Positions 1-9,990 of a DNA stretch of 64,000 bases are shown in pieces; the first letter of the stretch is position 1, and each line of letters begins with the position of its first letter. Position numbers and translations under genes: made by a program. The notes under the pieces are model-generated. The model was not told the DNA's origin and searched no databases. It was given only the letters and a program-made list of their open reading frames with translations. Source of the stretch: Buchnera aphidicola (Aphis helianthi) (lineage in GTDB: Bacteria > Pseudomonadota > Gammaproteobacteria > Enterobacterales > Enterobacteriaceae); assembly GCF_005083845.1 (NCBI RefSeq), contig NZ_CP034894.1:570212-634211 (forward strand). The letters run 5' to 3'.

Positions 1-669
1 ATTAGTTCCAATAAACGGACGAGCAATAACTCGTGCTATTTTATATTTATTCTTATTTAATAAAGTACGAATAACTTGACATAATTTATAGAGATTAGAT
101 AAACCAAATATATCTTCATGACACGCTATTTGAACAACAGAATCTGATGATGTATATAAAATTGGTTTTCCTGTTTTTATATGTTTTTCGCCTAATCTTT
201 TAATTATTTCTGTTCCCGATGCATGACAGTTACCAAGAAAACCAGGTAATTCAAAATGTTTTATAATTTCATTTATTAAAATATTTGGAAATGTATTATT
301 AACTTTTTTGAAATAATACCAATTATCTAAAACTGGAACTCCTGCTATTTCCCAATGCCCAGAAGTAGTATCTTTCCCTGAAGAAATTTCACTAGCAAAA
401 CCATAACTAGCAATAATTTCAGATTGGTTTATCAAATCATGATAACCTAATGGATATTTTCCTGTTGAAGCTTTATACGCTTGTACTATCCCTAATTTTT
501 TTAAATTAGGTATCTTTAAACAACCCTCTCGTTCTTTATTAGCTTCTCCTAAAAAACATTTCTCCACTATATGCCCGAATGTATCAGCACCATAATCGTT
601 AAATTTACTAGCATCAATACTTGATCCTATTCCAAAAGAATCTAAAACCATCAAAAAAACACGTTTCAT
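1..669 (-). CDS. deoB: Phosphopentomutase, N-terminal 223 codons (partial)
   Basis: This gene runs off the left edge, so only the N-terminal 223 codons are present out of roughly 400 in the family. It begins [17 protein letters not shown], the metal-binding alkaline-phosphatase-fold start with the catalytic-site Asp, followed by [16 protein letters not shown]. The visible end, [13 protein letters not shown], is another conserved DeoB stretch. The enzyme interconverts ribose-1- or deoxyribose-1-phosphate with the 5-phosphate in nucleoside salvage. It lies 41 bases downstream of prfC on the same strand and may be co-transcribed with it. The reading frame is open throughout the visible part. Confidence 0.93.
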   Translation of the reverse strand, partial: MKRVFLMVLDSFGIGSSIDASKFNDYGADTFGHIVEKCFLGEANKEREGCLKIPNLKKLGIVQAYKASTGKYPLGYHDLINQSEIIASYGFASEISSGKDTTSGHWEIAGVPVLDNWYYFKKVNNTFPNILINEIIKHFELPGFLGNCHASGTEIIKRLGEKHIKTGKPILYTSSDSVVQIACHEDIFGLSNLYKLCQVIRTLLNKNKYKIARVIARPFIGTN

Positions 670-710
670 TTTTTTAAATACCTAAAAAATAAATTAAAAT
701 ATATTTATAT

Positions 711-2297
711 TTACTGCTCTCTTATTTGATTGAAATTAATATCAATATATCTGGATATGATAATATTTAAGTTTGCTCTATTAGGTGCTAAATATGTTAA
801 ATTATTAAAATTGTCTAATGCTAAATGAGATTTGTTGTCATTTACAAATATATCAATACTTTTTTTATTATCTGATGTAATCCATCTAGCCATTGTAATA
901 TTAACTTTCTCATATATTGCATCTATTTTATACTCAATTTTTAATCTTTGAATTACTATATCAAATTGTAGTATACCAATGGCCCCTAAAATTAAATGAT
1001 TATTATTAAAAGGATAAAAAACCTGTATTGCACCTTCTTCTGATAATTGCATTAAACCTTTTTTTAACTGCTTTTGTTGCAATGGATTTTTTAAAAAAAT
1101 CCGACGAAATATTTCTGGAGCAAAACTAGGAATACCAATAAAATTAATTTCTTCGCCTTCTGTAAAAGAATCTCCAATTTTGATTGTTCCATGATTATGT
1201 ATACCAATCACATCTCCAGGATATGCTACTTTTATAGAGAATCTATCTCCTGCTATAAAATAAAAAGCATCAGAAATAATAATATTTTTTTTTATTCTTA
1301 CATGCCTTAATTTAATTCCTTTTCTATATGTACCAGATACAATTCTAATAAAAGCTATACGATCATGATGTTTTAAATCCATATTCGCCTGAATTTTAAA
1401 TACAAAACCTGTGAAATATTTTTCTTCAGGTTGTATTTTTCGTATATTGCTTTTACGATATATAGGTGCAGGGGCCCACTTTATTAAACCTTCTAATATA
1501 TGATCAATACCAAAATTAGTTAATGCACTACCAAAAAAAACAGGTGTAACAATACTTTTTAAAAAATCTTTTTTATTAAATTTTGAATATACATGACTAA
1601 TTAATTTTAATTCTTCATAAACTTGTACAGTTAAATCTGAACTAATATATTTCTCTAATAAATATTTTTCTGAATAACTAAAATTCGTTTTGAAAATATT
1701 AGATTGTTTTAATTTATTATATAAATAAATTAATTTTTCATCTAGATGAAAAACACCTTTAAAATTTCTTCCACAGCTAATAGGCCAAGTTATAGGAATA
1801 CAGGATAGTTTTAACTCTTTTTCAATTTGATCTAAAATTTCTATTGGTTCAAGACTATCTCGATCTAATTTATTGATAAATGTAATAATAGGAGTATTAT
1901 GTAATCGACTTACATCCATTAATTTTTTTGTTCGCTCTTCTATTCCCTTTGCAGCATCAATAACTAATAAACAACAATCTACTGCCGTAAGAATACGATA
2001 TGTATCTTCTGAAAAATCCTGGTGACCAGGAGTATCTAATAAATTAATTAAAATATTCTTATAATTAAATTGCATAACAGATGTTGTAATAGAAATTCCA
2101 CGATCTTTCTCGATTTTCATCCAATCTGATTTAGCATATTTTCCACTTCCTCTAGCTTTTACTGTGCCAGAACTATGAAGTACTTTCCCTAAAAGTAACA
2201 TTTTTTCTGTAATAGTTGTTTTACCAGCATCAGGATGGGAAATAATAGCAAAAGTACGTCTTTTTTTTATTTCTAATTGATGATTTAAATTACACAT
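711..2297 (-). CDS. prfC: Peptide chain release factor 3
   Basis: A 528-residue translational GTPase, the usual RF3 length. G motifs are intact: G1 HPDAGKTT at residues 21-28, G3 DTPGH at 88-92 and G4 NKLD at 142-145, followed by the EF-G-like domain 2 and the RF3 C-terminal domain. RF3 removes RF1 and RF2 from the ribosome after peptide release and acts in post-peptidyl-transfer quality control. The gene is divergent from ansA across about 200 bases of AT-rich DNA that must hold both promoters, and deoB follows it. RF3 is dispensable in E. coli, so its retention in a reduced genome is notable. Confidence 0.96.
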   Translation of the reverse strand: MCNLNHQLEIKKRRTFAIISHPDAGKTTITEKMLLLGKVLHSSGTVKARGSGKYAKSDWMKIEKDRGISITTSVMQFNYKNILINLLDTPGHQDFSEDTYRILTAVDCCLLVIDAAKGIEERTKKLMDVSRLHNTPIITFINKLDRDSLEPIEILDQIEKELKLSCIPITWPISCGRNFKGVFHLDEKLIYLYNKLKQSNIFKTNFSYSEKYLLEKYISSDLTVQVYEELKLISHVYSKFNKKDFLKSIVTPVFFGSALTNFGIDHILEGLIKWAPAPIYRKSNIRKIQPEEKYFTGFVFKIQANMDLKHHDRIAFIRIVSGTYRKGIKLRHVRIKKNIIISDAFYFIAGDRFSIKVAYPGDVIGIHNHGTIKIGDSFTEGEEINFIGIPSFAPEIFRRIFLKNPLQQKQLKKGLMQLSEEGAIQVFYPFNNNHLILGAIGILQFDIVIQRLKIEYKIDAIYEKVNITMARWITSDNKKSIDIFVNDNKSHLALDNFNNLTYLAPNRANLNIIISRYIDINFNQIREQ

Positions 2298-2499
2298 ATA
2301 TACTCTATTAAAATAATTTATTTTTATAAAATTTCATATAAAAGTTTGTATGAAAGATAATTTATTTATTAATTAAAATTATTAAATTTAGTTTCATTTT
2401 TAAAAATATTTTTTAAATAAATAAATGGGTGTAAATTAAATTATATGTAATAATAAAAATATTTATAATTAAATTGTAAATAAACAAAGAGTTACTTTA

Positions 2500-3521
2500 A
2501 TGAAAAAAAAAACATCTATATTGCATATACAGGTGGAACTATTGGAATGCAAAAATCAAATAATGGATATATTCCCGTTGCAGGTTACTTGCAAAAACAA
2601 TTAATTAAAATGCCAGAATTTCATAATCCAGAAATTCCAAATTTTATTATTAAAGAATACAGTCCGCTCATTGATTCTGCTAACATGAACCCAATAGAAT
2701 GGCAAAAAATTGCGGATGATATTAAAAAAAATTATTATAATTATGACGGATTTGTTATTCTTCATGGAACAGATACTATGGCGTATACTGCTTCAGCATT
2801 ATCTTTTATCTTAGAAAATTTAGAAAAACCAATCATTATAACTGGATCTCAAGTTCCTATATCAGAAATACAATCGGATGGACGACAAAACTTATTAAAT
2901 TCGTTACTAATAATTGTAAATTATCCTATTAATGAAGTAACTTTATTTTTTAATTATAAATTATATAGAGGTAACAGAGTTACTAAATCAAATGCTAATG
3001 GTTTTAATGCATTTTCATCTCCTAATATAGATCCTTTATTAGAAGTAGGAATTAATATTCGTCATAATAAAAGTATTTTTTTTAAAAAACATAAAAAGTT
3101 GAAGGTATATAAAATTAAAGCACAACCTATTAGTATTATTACTATATATCCAGGGATATCTAGTGCAATTTTAAAAAATTTTTTATTACATCCAGTAAAA
3201 GCATTGATTTTACGTACATATGGAATTGGAAATGCACCTCAAAATAAAGATTTTTTAAAAGAGTTATATATAGCTAATAAAAAAAACATTATTATAATCA
3301 ATCTAACACAATGTGCATCTGGGAATGTTAATATGAACGGATATGCCACGGGCAATTCACTAAAAAAATCTGGAGTGATTAGTGGTTATGATTTAACAAT
3401 CGAAGCTGCTTTAACTAAATTGCATTTTTTACTAAGCCAAAACATTTCAATAAAAAATATTCGTATTGAAATGCAAAATAATTTAAGAGGTGAACTGACA
3501 AATTATTCGCATATTTTATAA
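2500..3521 (+). CDS. ansA: Cytoplasmic L-asparaginase I, frame broken in the N-terminal poly(A) tract
   Basis: The intact 3' part encodes a type I asparaginase with HGTDTMAYTASALSF and the C-terminal NLTQC and YATGN stretches. The best start is ATG at 2500, but it is out of frame with the rest. Ten A residues (2503-2512) follow it, and eleven would give M-K-K-K-N-I-Y-I-A-Y-T-G-G-T-I-G-M, matching the E. coli AnsA start. The first in-frame ATG, at 2547, would drop the nucleophile Thr of the YTGGTIG motif, so a product starting there should be inactive. With one added A the protein is about 340 residues, the normal length. It hydrolyses asparagine to aspartate. Whether slippage rescues it, or the sequence has an error, cannot be told here. 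Confidence 0.85.
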
Positions 3522-3536
3522 AAATTTAAAATTATT

Positions 3537-4112
3537 TTAATAAAAAGAATGATGACCATGCAAATGATGAGTTTGATCAATTACTTTTTTTATTTCAGGA
3601 AAAAAAGATAGTATTTTTTTTTCAATCATTTCCTTTAAAGTAACTCCTATCATTGAGCAGCCATTACATCCTCCTGTAAATTCTATAACAGCTATACCAC
3701 TGTCAGAAATATTTATTAAATTTACTTTTCCACCGTGTAATGATAACTGAGGGTTAATTTCTACATTTAAAAAATTTTTTATTTTTTCTTGTAAAGACAA
3801 TTGTGTATTTAAAATATTCTTTGTTGCATATGGAGCTTTAAAAGTAAGTTGTGAATTTAATTTATCAACTATAAGATCAATTTCAGAATTTTTTAAAAAA
3901 CACATAATGGATTTGTTAATATAAATATAAAAATTATTATACTTTAATTTAACATCAGATTCTTCTATTTCATCTATAGCACAATAAGCTACTCTACATT
4001 CTGCATTTGACATACCTGGATTAATAATAAACACTCGGATTTGAGTTCCTACTGGTTCTTTAGATAAAAGTGACAAAAAATAATTTTGAGCTGCATTAGA
4101 AATTTTAATCAT
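3537..4112 (-). CDS. nfuA: Fe-S biogenesis protein NfuA
   Basis: 191 residues, the same length as E. coli NfuA. It has an N-terminal degenerate A-type domain (about residues 1-95) and a C-terminal Nfu domain with the cluster-binding pair C149 and C152 in GGCNGCSM. NfuA carries [4Fe-4S] clusters from the assembly machinery to client proteins and helps under oxidative or iron stress. The N-terminal domain has lost the A-type cysteines, as in the family. The gene converges on ansA with only 15 bases between the stops and diverges from bioH. It complements the isc operon near the right end of the window, which lacks iscA. Confidence 0.95.
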   Translation of the reverse strand: MIKISNAAQNYFLSLLSKEPVGTQIRVFIINPGMSNAECRVAYCAIDEIEESDVKLKYNNFYIYINKSIMCFLKNSEIDLIVDKLNSQLTFKAPYATKNILNTQLSLQEKIKNFLNVEINPQLSLHGGKVNLINISDSGIAVIEFTGGCNGCSMIGVTLKEMIEKKILSFFPEIKKVIDQTHHLHGHHSFY

Positions 4113-4235
4113 AGTAATTAATTTAATATTTTTATTGATTTTACTTGTTAGTTTTATATAATAATTTTACTAATTAATTAGTTTAAATACAAGATAATTG
4201 TAGTTTAATTTTTTAAAAATTTATAGCCATTTAAC

Positions 4236-5012
4236 ATGAAAAACTTTACTTGGGAAACTAGAGGAACTGGAAATATTAATCTTGTTATATTAAATGGATG
4301 GGGTGTTAACACAAAAATATGGTTTTTTATCGTTCAAAAACTCAGTATTTATTTTAAATTACATTTAATTGATTTGCCTGGAATAGGCATTAATAATAAT
4401 TTGAATCCTATTAAAATTCAAAAAATAGTTGAAATACTAAATTATTATATGCCTAATAATTCTATTTATTTAGGATGGTCACTTGGAGGGTTAATTGTAA
4501 CTAATTTTGCTTTATTATATCCTGAAAAAACTTTAGGACTTATTAATGTAGCCTCTTCTCCTTATTTTATAAAACAAAAAAACTGGCCAGGAATAGAAAA
4601 AAAGAAAATCTGTTATATATATCGTGATTTATTAAAAAAATATAATGAAACAATAAATAATTTTTTATCTTTACAAATATCAAAAGAAAAACAATATTTC
4701 GAAGATTTAGAGATATTAAAAAAAATATTATTTCAGCAAAATAATCAACCAAACCAGAAAACATTAAAAACAGGATTAGAAATACTTTTATCAGTTGATT
4801 TAAGATCTAAAATATCTATGATTAAAGTTCCATTTTTACGTATATATGGTTCTTTAGATCATTTAGTACCTAAAAAAATTTCAAATTTAATTGATTTAAT
4901 ATGTCCTAATAGCCATTCTATTATCATAGAAAATGCAGGACACATACCGTTTATTTCACATAAAGATAAATTTTGTTCTATTTTATTAAAATATTTTTTA
5001 AAAAAAATATAA
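4236..5012 (+). CDS. bioH: Pimeloyl-ACP methyl ester carboxylesterase
   Basis: 258 residues, matching BioH (about 256). It is an alpha/beta hydrolase with the nucleophile elbow GWSLGG (S82), an acid in YGSLDHLVP (D208) and a catalytic His in NAGHIPF (H236). These are the three positions of the E. coli BioH triad. The enzyme removes the methyl ester from pimeloyl-ACP and so ends the pimelate-making stage of biotin synthesis. No other biotin gene lies in this window, so its pathway partners cannot be judged here. A GC-rich hairpin follows the stop codon. Confidence 0.93.
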   Translation: MKNFTWETRGTGNINLVILNGWGVNTKIWFFIVQKLSIYFKLHLIDLPGIGINNNLNPIKIQKIVEILNYYMPNNSIYLGWSLGGLIVTNFALLYPEKTLGLINVASSPYFIKQKNWPGIEKKKICYIYRDLLKKYNETINNFLSLQISKEKQYFEDLEILKKILFQQNNQPNQKTLKTGLEILLSVDLRSKISMIKVPFLRIYGSLDHLVPKKISNLIDLICPNSHSIIIENAGHIPFISHKDKFCSILLKYFLKKI

Positions 5013-5031
5013 AATTATTTTTAAATGTATC

Positions 5032-5050
5032 GGCCCCAAAAAATGGGGCT
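5032..5050. terminator. Stem-loop between convergent bioH and ssb
   Basis: GCCCCA pairs with TGGGGC around a five-A loop, with a further G-T wobble at the base. This short GC-rich stem stands out in DNA of about 20 percent G+C and lies between two convergent genes, so a shared terminator is the natural reading. It lacks a clean run of T on either exit side, so it could instead be a 3'-end stabilising hairpin. Confidence 0.6.
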
Positions 5051-5074
5051 AAAATAAAAAATATTAAACTTATT

Positions 5075-5584
5075 TTAAAATGGAATTTCATCATCAAAAT
5101 CCATTTCTTCAGAATCTATGTCTTCTTTTTTTAGTTTATATTTTTCTTTGTTTTTAGATGTAGCAATAGTTTCTATTTTTTTTGTTTTTAAAATAGTGTT
5201 GTTTTCACTTGCAGAAAGATTATGAGAATTAGAATTTCGATTTCCTAGCATTTGCATTGTTCCACCGATATTTACTATTACTTCTGTTGTATATCGTTCA
5301 AAACCATTTTGGTCTTGCCACTTTCTTGTTTGAAGTGATCCTTCAATATATATTTGAGAGCCTTTTCGCAAATATTCTCCAGCTATTTCTGCTAATTTTC
5401 CAAATAAAACTACTCTATGCCATTCCGTTTTTTCTTTATTTTCACCTGTATTTTTATCTTTCCAATTTTCTGAAGTTGCAAGCGTCATATTTACTACTGC
5501 ATTACCATTTGGCATGTATCGTACTTCTGGATCTTGACCTAAATGACCAATTAAAATTACTTTATTTACACCTCTACTTGCCAT
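5075..5584 (-). CDS. ssb: Single-stranded DNA-binding protein
   Basis: 169 residues. The N-terminal OB fold (about residues 1-112) begins [20 protein letters not shown] and is very conserved. A low-complexity Lys/Ser/Asn linker follows, and the protein ends in the acidic tip DDEIPF that recruits partner proteins such as polymerase III, repair helicases and exonuclease I (sbcB is also in this window). Ssb coats single-stranded DNA in replication, recombination and repair. It is divergent from dnaB across about 770 bases of AT-rich DNA. In E. coli ssb is divergent from uvrA, which is absent here. Confidence 0.97.
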   Translation of the reverse strand: MASRGVNKVILIGHLGQDPEVRYMPNGNAVVNMTLATSENWKDKNTGENKEKTEWHRVVLFGKLAEIAGEYLRKGSQIYIEGSLQTRKWQDQNGFERYTTEVIVNIGGTMQMLGNRNSNSHNLSASENNTILKTKKIETIATSKNKEKYKLKKEDIDSEEMDFDDEIPF

Positions 5585-6351
5585 AATAAAAACTCCATTT
5601 CTAAACTAATTAATATAAATATATTTTTAAATAGAATTTTTAATTATTCAAAATAAGTAATAAACATTTAATTTATTATATTAATATTTAATTTGTAATT
5701 AAATAAAGAAGATATATATAAATTAAAAATTTATATATTAAGATTAATTTTTTCGGTGTTAAATTATATAAATTAAAATTATTTATTTACTTTTATTAAA
5801 TTCACTTATTATTTAATAATAAAATTATTACATATTTTTAAAAATATATTTAAAATATTTATTCTAATTCTATCTTAAATAAGAAAAAAACTTATACAAG
5901 TTTTTTTAATAAAAAAAAATAAAATTTTATATATTTAAAAAAATCTAAATATTTATAAACACATAAAATATGATAAAATTATTTAAATAAAAAAATTTAG
6001 TATTCAATTAATAATACTTTGTAATTGTAATACTTTGTAATATAAATGAATTTTATATTACTATATTAAATTAATATTTATTTTTAAATTTATTTAAAAA
6101 AATAAATTTTAATATTATTCATATTTAAAAAAAATATTCCCCTAGAAATATATTCCCATTATGTTATCAGTAACAGTGTAACTTAAAAATAATTTCATTA
6201 TAAAGAATATATAAAATATATATCTTCTAAAAAATAAATAAAAATTATAAAAATAGTATTTAAAATAATTAAAAAGATACAAAGTAAATTTATTAGCAAA
6301 TAGTTTATTATTCTAATATTAGAATATAATTTCAAAGTGATTTACTAAATA
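5585..6351. other. Gene-free region between ssb and dnaB (767 bases)
   Basis: The longest gene-free stretch in the window. It is almost pure A+T, apart from a slightly GC-richer island near 6138-6180. I see no reading frame with family resemblance and no tRNA. It must hold the divergent ssb and dnaB promoters, but the base composition makes promoter calls unreliable. A perfect terminator-like hairpin lies at 5884-5907. The region probably marks where ancestral genes decayed. Confidence 0.6.
5884..5907. terminator. Terminator-like hairpin inside the ssb-dnaB gap
   Basis: A perfect inverted repeat: seven A then CTT, loop ATAC, then AAG and seven T. Read on either strand it gives a 10-bp stem ending in a T run, the layout of an intrinsic terminator. 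Neither flanking gene is read towards it, so it has no obvious gene to terminate. It may be a relic of a lost gene or the end of an unrecognised small transcript. The AT-rich stem is weak and could be chance in this composition. Confidence 0.35.
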
Positions 6352-7749
6352 ATGGTATATGTAACATATATGGGTAAAAATAAATTATATTTAAATCAAA
6401 TTAATAGATTAAAAATTCCTCCACATTCGATAGAAGCAGAACAATCAGTACTAGGTGGTTTAATGTTAGATAATGAACAATGGGATACTGTTTCAGAACA
6501 TGTAGTTGCTGATGATTTTTTTAGTAAACCACATCGTTTAATATTTCAAGAAATGCAACAATTATTAAATTCAGGGCATCCAATTGACTTAATTACATTA
6601 TCTGAATCTTTAGAACAAAAAGGAAAACTAGAAAGTGTTGGTAGATTTTCTTATTTAGCTGAGTTATCAAAAAATACTCCTAGTACAGCAAACATAATTG
6701 CTTATGCTGACATAGTAAGAGAACGTGCAATTGTAAGAGAAATGATATTAGTTGCTAATAAAATAGCAAATGCAGGGTATGACACACAAGGAAGAAAAAG
6801 TGAAGAACTTTTAGATTATGCTGAATCCAGTGTTTTTAAAATAGCAGAAAAACGTTTTAAAAAAGATTCAGGACCTAAAAATATTGAACAAATACTTGAT
6901 GAAACGATTAATAATATTGAAAAATTATTTTTATCTCCTAATGACGGAGTAACAGGAATTAACACAGGATATCAAGATTTAAACAAAAAAACATCAGGCT
7001 TACAACGTTCTGAATTAATTATTATTGCAGCACGACCTTCTATGGGAAAAACAACTTTCGCAATGAATTTATGTGAAAATGCTGCTATGTTATATGATAA
7101 ACCAGTTTTAATTTTTAGTTTAGAAATGCCTGGGGAACAAATTATGATGCGTATGTTAGCGTCTTTATCTAGAGTTAATCAAGCTCGAATTAGAACGGGA
7201 AAACTAAACGATGAAGATTGGTCTAGAATGTCAGGTACAATAAATGTTTTACTTAAAAAAAAGAATATTTATATAGATGATTCTTCAGCTCTAACACCCA
7301 GTGAAGTTCGCTCTAGAGCACGTCGTATTTATCGTGAAAATAATGGTTTAACTTTAATTATGGTAGATTATTTACAATTAATGAGAGTTCCAGCACTTTC
7401 AGATAATCGAACTCTTGAAATTGCCGAAATTTCAAGAACATTAAAAGCACTTGCAAAAGAACTACAAGTACCAGTAATTGCGTTATCACAATTAAATCGT
7501 TCTTTAGAACAAAGATCAGATAAAAGACCGGTAAATTCAGATTTACGAGAATCTGGTTCTTTAGAACAAGATGCAGATTTAATTATGTTTATATATCGCG
7601 ATGAAATATATCATGAAAATAGTGATTTTAAAGGAATAGCCGAAATTATCATTGGAAAACAGAGAAATGGACCAATTGGTACAATAAGTTTAACTTTTAA
7701 TGGGCACTGGTCTAGATTTGATAATTATTGTAATCCTAAATATGATTAA
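6352..7749 (+). CDS. dnaB: Replicative DNA helicase
   Basis: 465 residues (E. coli 471). The N-terminal domain (residues about 20-130) contains IPPHSIEAEQSVLGGLMLDN, and the RecA-like motor has Walker A ARPSMGKTT at 227-235, Walker B around MVDYLQLM, and the DLRESG and EQDADL motifs. It unwinds the fork as a hexamer and recruits primase. Two starts are possible: the first ATG (MVYVTY), preceded by a weak AAGTGA, or the ATG six codons later (MGKNKLY). The residues before the conserved domain are not informative. Conservation is much higher than in neighbouring genes. Confidence 0.97.
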   Translation: MVYVTYMGKNKLYLNQINRLKIPPHSIEAEQSVLGGLMLDNEQWDTVSEHVVADDFFSKPHRLIFQEMQQLLNSGHPIDLITLSESLEQKGKLESVGRFSYLAELSKNTPSTANIIAYADIVRERAIVREMILVANKIANAGYDTQGRKSEELLDYAESSVFKIAEKRFKKDSGPKNIEQILDETINNIEKLFLSPNDGVTGINTGYQDLNKKTSGLQRSELIIIAARPSMGKTTFAMNLCENAAMLYDKPVLIFSLEMPGEQIMMRMLASLSRVNQARIRTGKLNDEDWSRMSGTINVLLKKKNIYIDDSSALTPSEVRSRARRIYRENNGLTLIMVDYLQLMRVPALSDNRTLEIAEISRTLKALAKELQVPVIALSQLNRSLEQRSDKRPVNSDLRESGSLEQDADLIMFIYRDEIYHENSDFKGIAEIIIGKQRNGPIGTISLTFNGHWSRFDNYCNPKYD

Positions 7750-7863
7750 CCTGATAAGTACAGATTATTTTTTTTAAAAAAATAAAATATCTTGATGAAA
7801 ATTTTTACACTATATAAAACTATAATTTTTTATAAACATTAATTTAATATAAAACTCAAATAT

Positions 7864-8826
7864 ATGAATAAAAAAAAGATATTAAAAATCGGAATAGTAA
7901 TGGATCCAATTCAAAATATTAAAATTAAGAAAGACTCAAGTTTTGCTATTTTACTTGAAGCACAAAAAAGAAATCATCAAATCTATTATATGGAAATGAA
8001 TGATCTATATTTAAAAAAAGGTCATGCATATGCAAAAACACGTTTTATAAGAATACAAAAAGAAATAAATAATTATTTCACTTTTACTCAAGAACAAAAT
8101 ATTTCATTAAACGAATTAGATGTTATATTAATGCGTAAAGACCCACCATTTAATATGGAATTTATATATGCGACATATATTCTTGAACGTGCAGAAAAAT
8201 CAGGTGTATTAGTTATTAACAAACCAAAAAGTTTAAGAGATTGCAATGAAAAAATATTTGCTTCAATATTTGAAAAATTTATACCGGATACATTAGTTAC
8301 TAGAAATATATCTCAAATACATGATTTTTGGAAAAAAAATCAAGATATAATTATTAAACCTTTAGATAATATGGGAGGATCAAGTATTTTCCGAATTAAA
8401 GAAAATGATGTAAATTTTTTAGTTATTTCAGAAACAATGACTAATTACGAAAAAAAATATTGTATGGTGCAAACTTATTTGCCATCAGTAAAATATGGTG
8501 ATAAAAGAATATTAATGATCAATGGAAAAGCAATACCATGGTGTGTAGCAAGAATTCCTAAAAAAGGAGAAACAAGAGCTAATATAGCAGCTGGAGGAAC
8601 AGCTGAAATCAAAAAACTTGATAAAAAAGATTGGGAAATAGCAAATTATTTATCTCCTGTTTTAAAAGAAAAAGGACTTATTTTTGTTGGATTAGATGTT
8701 ATAGGTGATAAATTAACAGAAATAAATATTACTAGTCCGACATGTATTTGTGAAATTGAACTAAGCACAAATATTTCTATTAGTAGTATGTTAATAGATT
8801 ATATTGAAGATAAAATATATTTATAG
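7864..8826 (+). CDS. gshB: Glutathione synthetase
   Basis: 320 residues (E. coli about 316), an ATP-grasp ligase that joins glycine to gamma-glutamylcysteine. It starts with the conserved IGIVMDP and keeps VILMRKDPPFN, IIKPLDNMGGSSIF (ATP binding) and the Gly-rich AAGGTAE loop. The C-terminal motif reads SPTCICEIE where E. coli has SPTCIREIE, an Arg-to-Cys change in an otherwise conserved stretch. The gene lies 13 bases ahead of ruvX, as in E. coli, and the two are probably co-transcribed. gshA is not in this window. Confidence 0.96.
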   Translation: MNKKKILKIGIVMDPIQNIKIKKDSSFAILLEAQKRNHQIYYMEMNDLYLKKGHAYAKTRFIRIQKEINNYFTFTQEQNISLNELDVILMRKDPPFNMEFIYATYILERAEKSGVLVINKPKSLRDCNEKIFASIFEKFIPDTLVTRNISQIHDFWKKNQDIIIKPLDNMGGSSIFRIKENDVNFLVISETMTNYEKKYCMVQTYLPSVKYGDKRILMINGKAIPWCVARIPKKGETRANIAAGGTAEIKKLDKKDWEIANYLSPVLKEKGLIFVGLDVIGDKLTEINITSPTCICEIELSTNISISSMLIDYIEDKIYL

Positions 8827-8839
8827 AGATGATAAAATA

Positions 8840-9253
8840 ATGGTAATTGCATTTGATTTTGGAATTAAAAACATTGGAGTGGCTGTAGGAGAAAAAATCC
8901 TTAAAAAAGGGAAAGCTTTAAGTAAATTAACCGCATATAATGGACATCCAAATTGGAATGATATTAAATGTTTATTAAATATATGGAAACCTAACTATAT
9001 AGTTGTCGGACTACCATTAAACATGGATGGTACAAGACAAAAAATAACAAAAAAAGCAGAAAAATTTGCTAATTTATTAAAATATAAATTTAACACTTCT
9101 GTGCAGTTACACGACGAACGTTTAAGCACAAAAGAAGCTAGATCTTTAATATTTAATCAACATGGTTTTAAAGCATTAAAAAAAGATAAAATCCATTCTA
9201 CTGCAGCTGTTGTTATATTAGAAAGCTGGTTTAATCAAACTTATTGTAATTAA
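8840..9253 (+). CDS. ruvX: Holliday junction resolvase-like protein YqgF/RuvX
   Basis: I place the start at ATG 8840 (MVIAFDFGIKNIGVAVG), which gives 137 residues against 138 in E. coli. The frame extends upstream into gshB, but that extension has no family support. The RNase H-like fold shows the first catalytic Asp in AFDFG, VVGLPLNMDG, and LHDERLST near the C-terminus. The family is essential and is linked to 16S rRNA 5'-end maturation. A Holliday junction role was inferred from its fold. It sits in the gshB-ruvX-yggS-hemW-trmB-mutY-yggX block, in E. coli-like order. Confidence 0.93.
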   Translation: MVIAFDFGIKNIGVAVGEKILKKGKALSKLTAYNGHPNWNDIKCLLNIWKPNYIVVGLPLNMDGTRQKITKKAEKFANLLKYKFNTSVQLHDERLSTKEARSLIFNQHGFKALKKDKIHSTAAVVILESWFNQTYCN

Positions 9254-9272
9254 TTAGATATAATTAAAAAAT

Positions 9273-9950
9273 ATGAAAAATATCGAAGAAAATATAAAAA
9301 TTCTTAAAAAAAAAATACAAAATTTATTAAAAAATAATAATACTTTTTTAAAAAAAATCAAAATTGTTGCAGCAAGCAAAAACCAATCATCTCAAAAAAT
9401 TCAAATGGCTTTATTATCTGGAATACATGAATTTGGAGAAAACTATGTTCAAGAAGGTATTAATAAAATTCGACAACTAAAACAATATAATAATATTATT
9501 TGGCATTTTATAGGAAAATTACAATCGAAAAAAACTAAATTAGTTGCTCAAAATTTTGATTGGTGTCAAACTATTGATCGAGAAAAAATCGCATTTTTAT
9601 TAAATCAAAATAGAACAAATACACAATGTCCAATGAATGTTTTAATACAAATTAATATTTCTAAAGAAAAAAATAAAAATGGTATTGATATAAAACAATA
9701 TCAAAAATTAGCAAAAGTTGTTTCTGAAATGCCTAATCTTAATTTTCGTGGGATTATGGCTATGCCTAAAAAAGAAAAAACATCAATAAAATATTCTGAT
9801 TATGAAAATATCCATAATATATTTAATATTTTAAAAGATAAATATAAATCAGTTGATACATTATCATTAGGTACAAGTTTTGATATTACAACAGCGCTAA
9901 TGTATAATAGTAATATGATTAGAATTGGAAGAGATATATTTGATTGTTAA
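9273..9950 (+). CDS. yggS: PLP homeostasis protein (YggS/PLPBP family)
   Basis: 225 residues (E. coli 234). It is a single-domain alanine-racemase-type TIM barrel. K36 in VAASKNQ is the Lys that binds pyridoxal phosphate, and FGENYVQE, WHFIGKLQSKK and SLGTSFD follow in family order. The protein has no known catalytic activity and is thought to buffer or deliver PLP to enzymes. It lies 19 bases after ruvX on the same strand. PLP-dependent IscS is encoded in the same window. Confidence 0.93.
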   Translation: MKNIEENIKILKKKIQNLLKNNNTFLKKIKIVAASKNQSSQKIQMALLSGIHEFGENYVQEGINKIRQLKQYNNIIWHFIGKLQSKKTKLVAQNFDWCQTIDREKIAFLLNQNRTNTQCPMNVLIQINISKEKNKNGIDIKQYQKLAKVVSEMPNLNFRGIMAMPKKEKTSIKYSDYENIHNIFNILKDKYKSVDTLSLGTSFDITTALMYNSNMIRIGRDIFDC

Positions 9951-9990
9951 ATTATCTTAAAAATATGATTTTTTTAAAATATAAAACATT

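Noticed and set aside
8804-8839. N-terminal extension of ruvX into gshB
   Set aside because: ATG 8840 matches the family start (AFDFG near residue 3) and length; the extension has no conservation.
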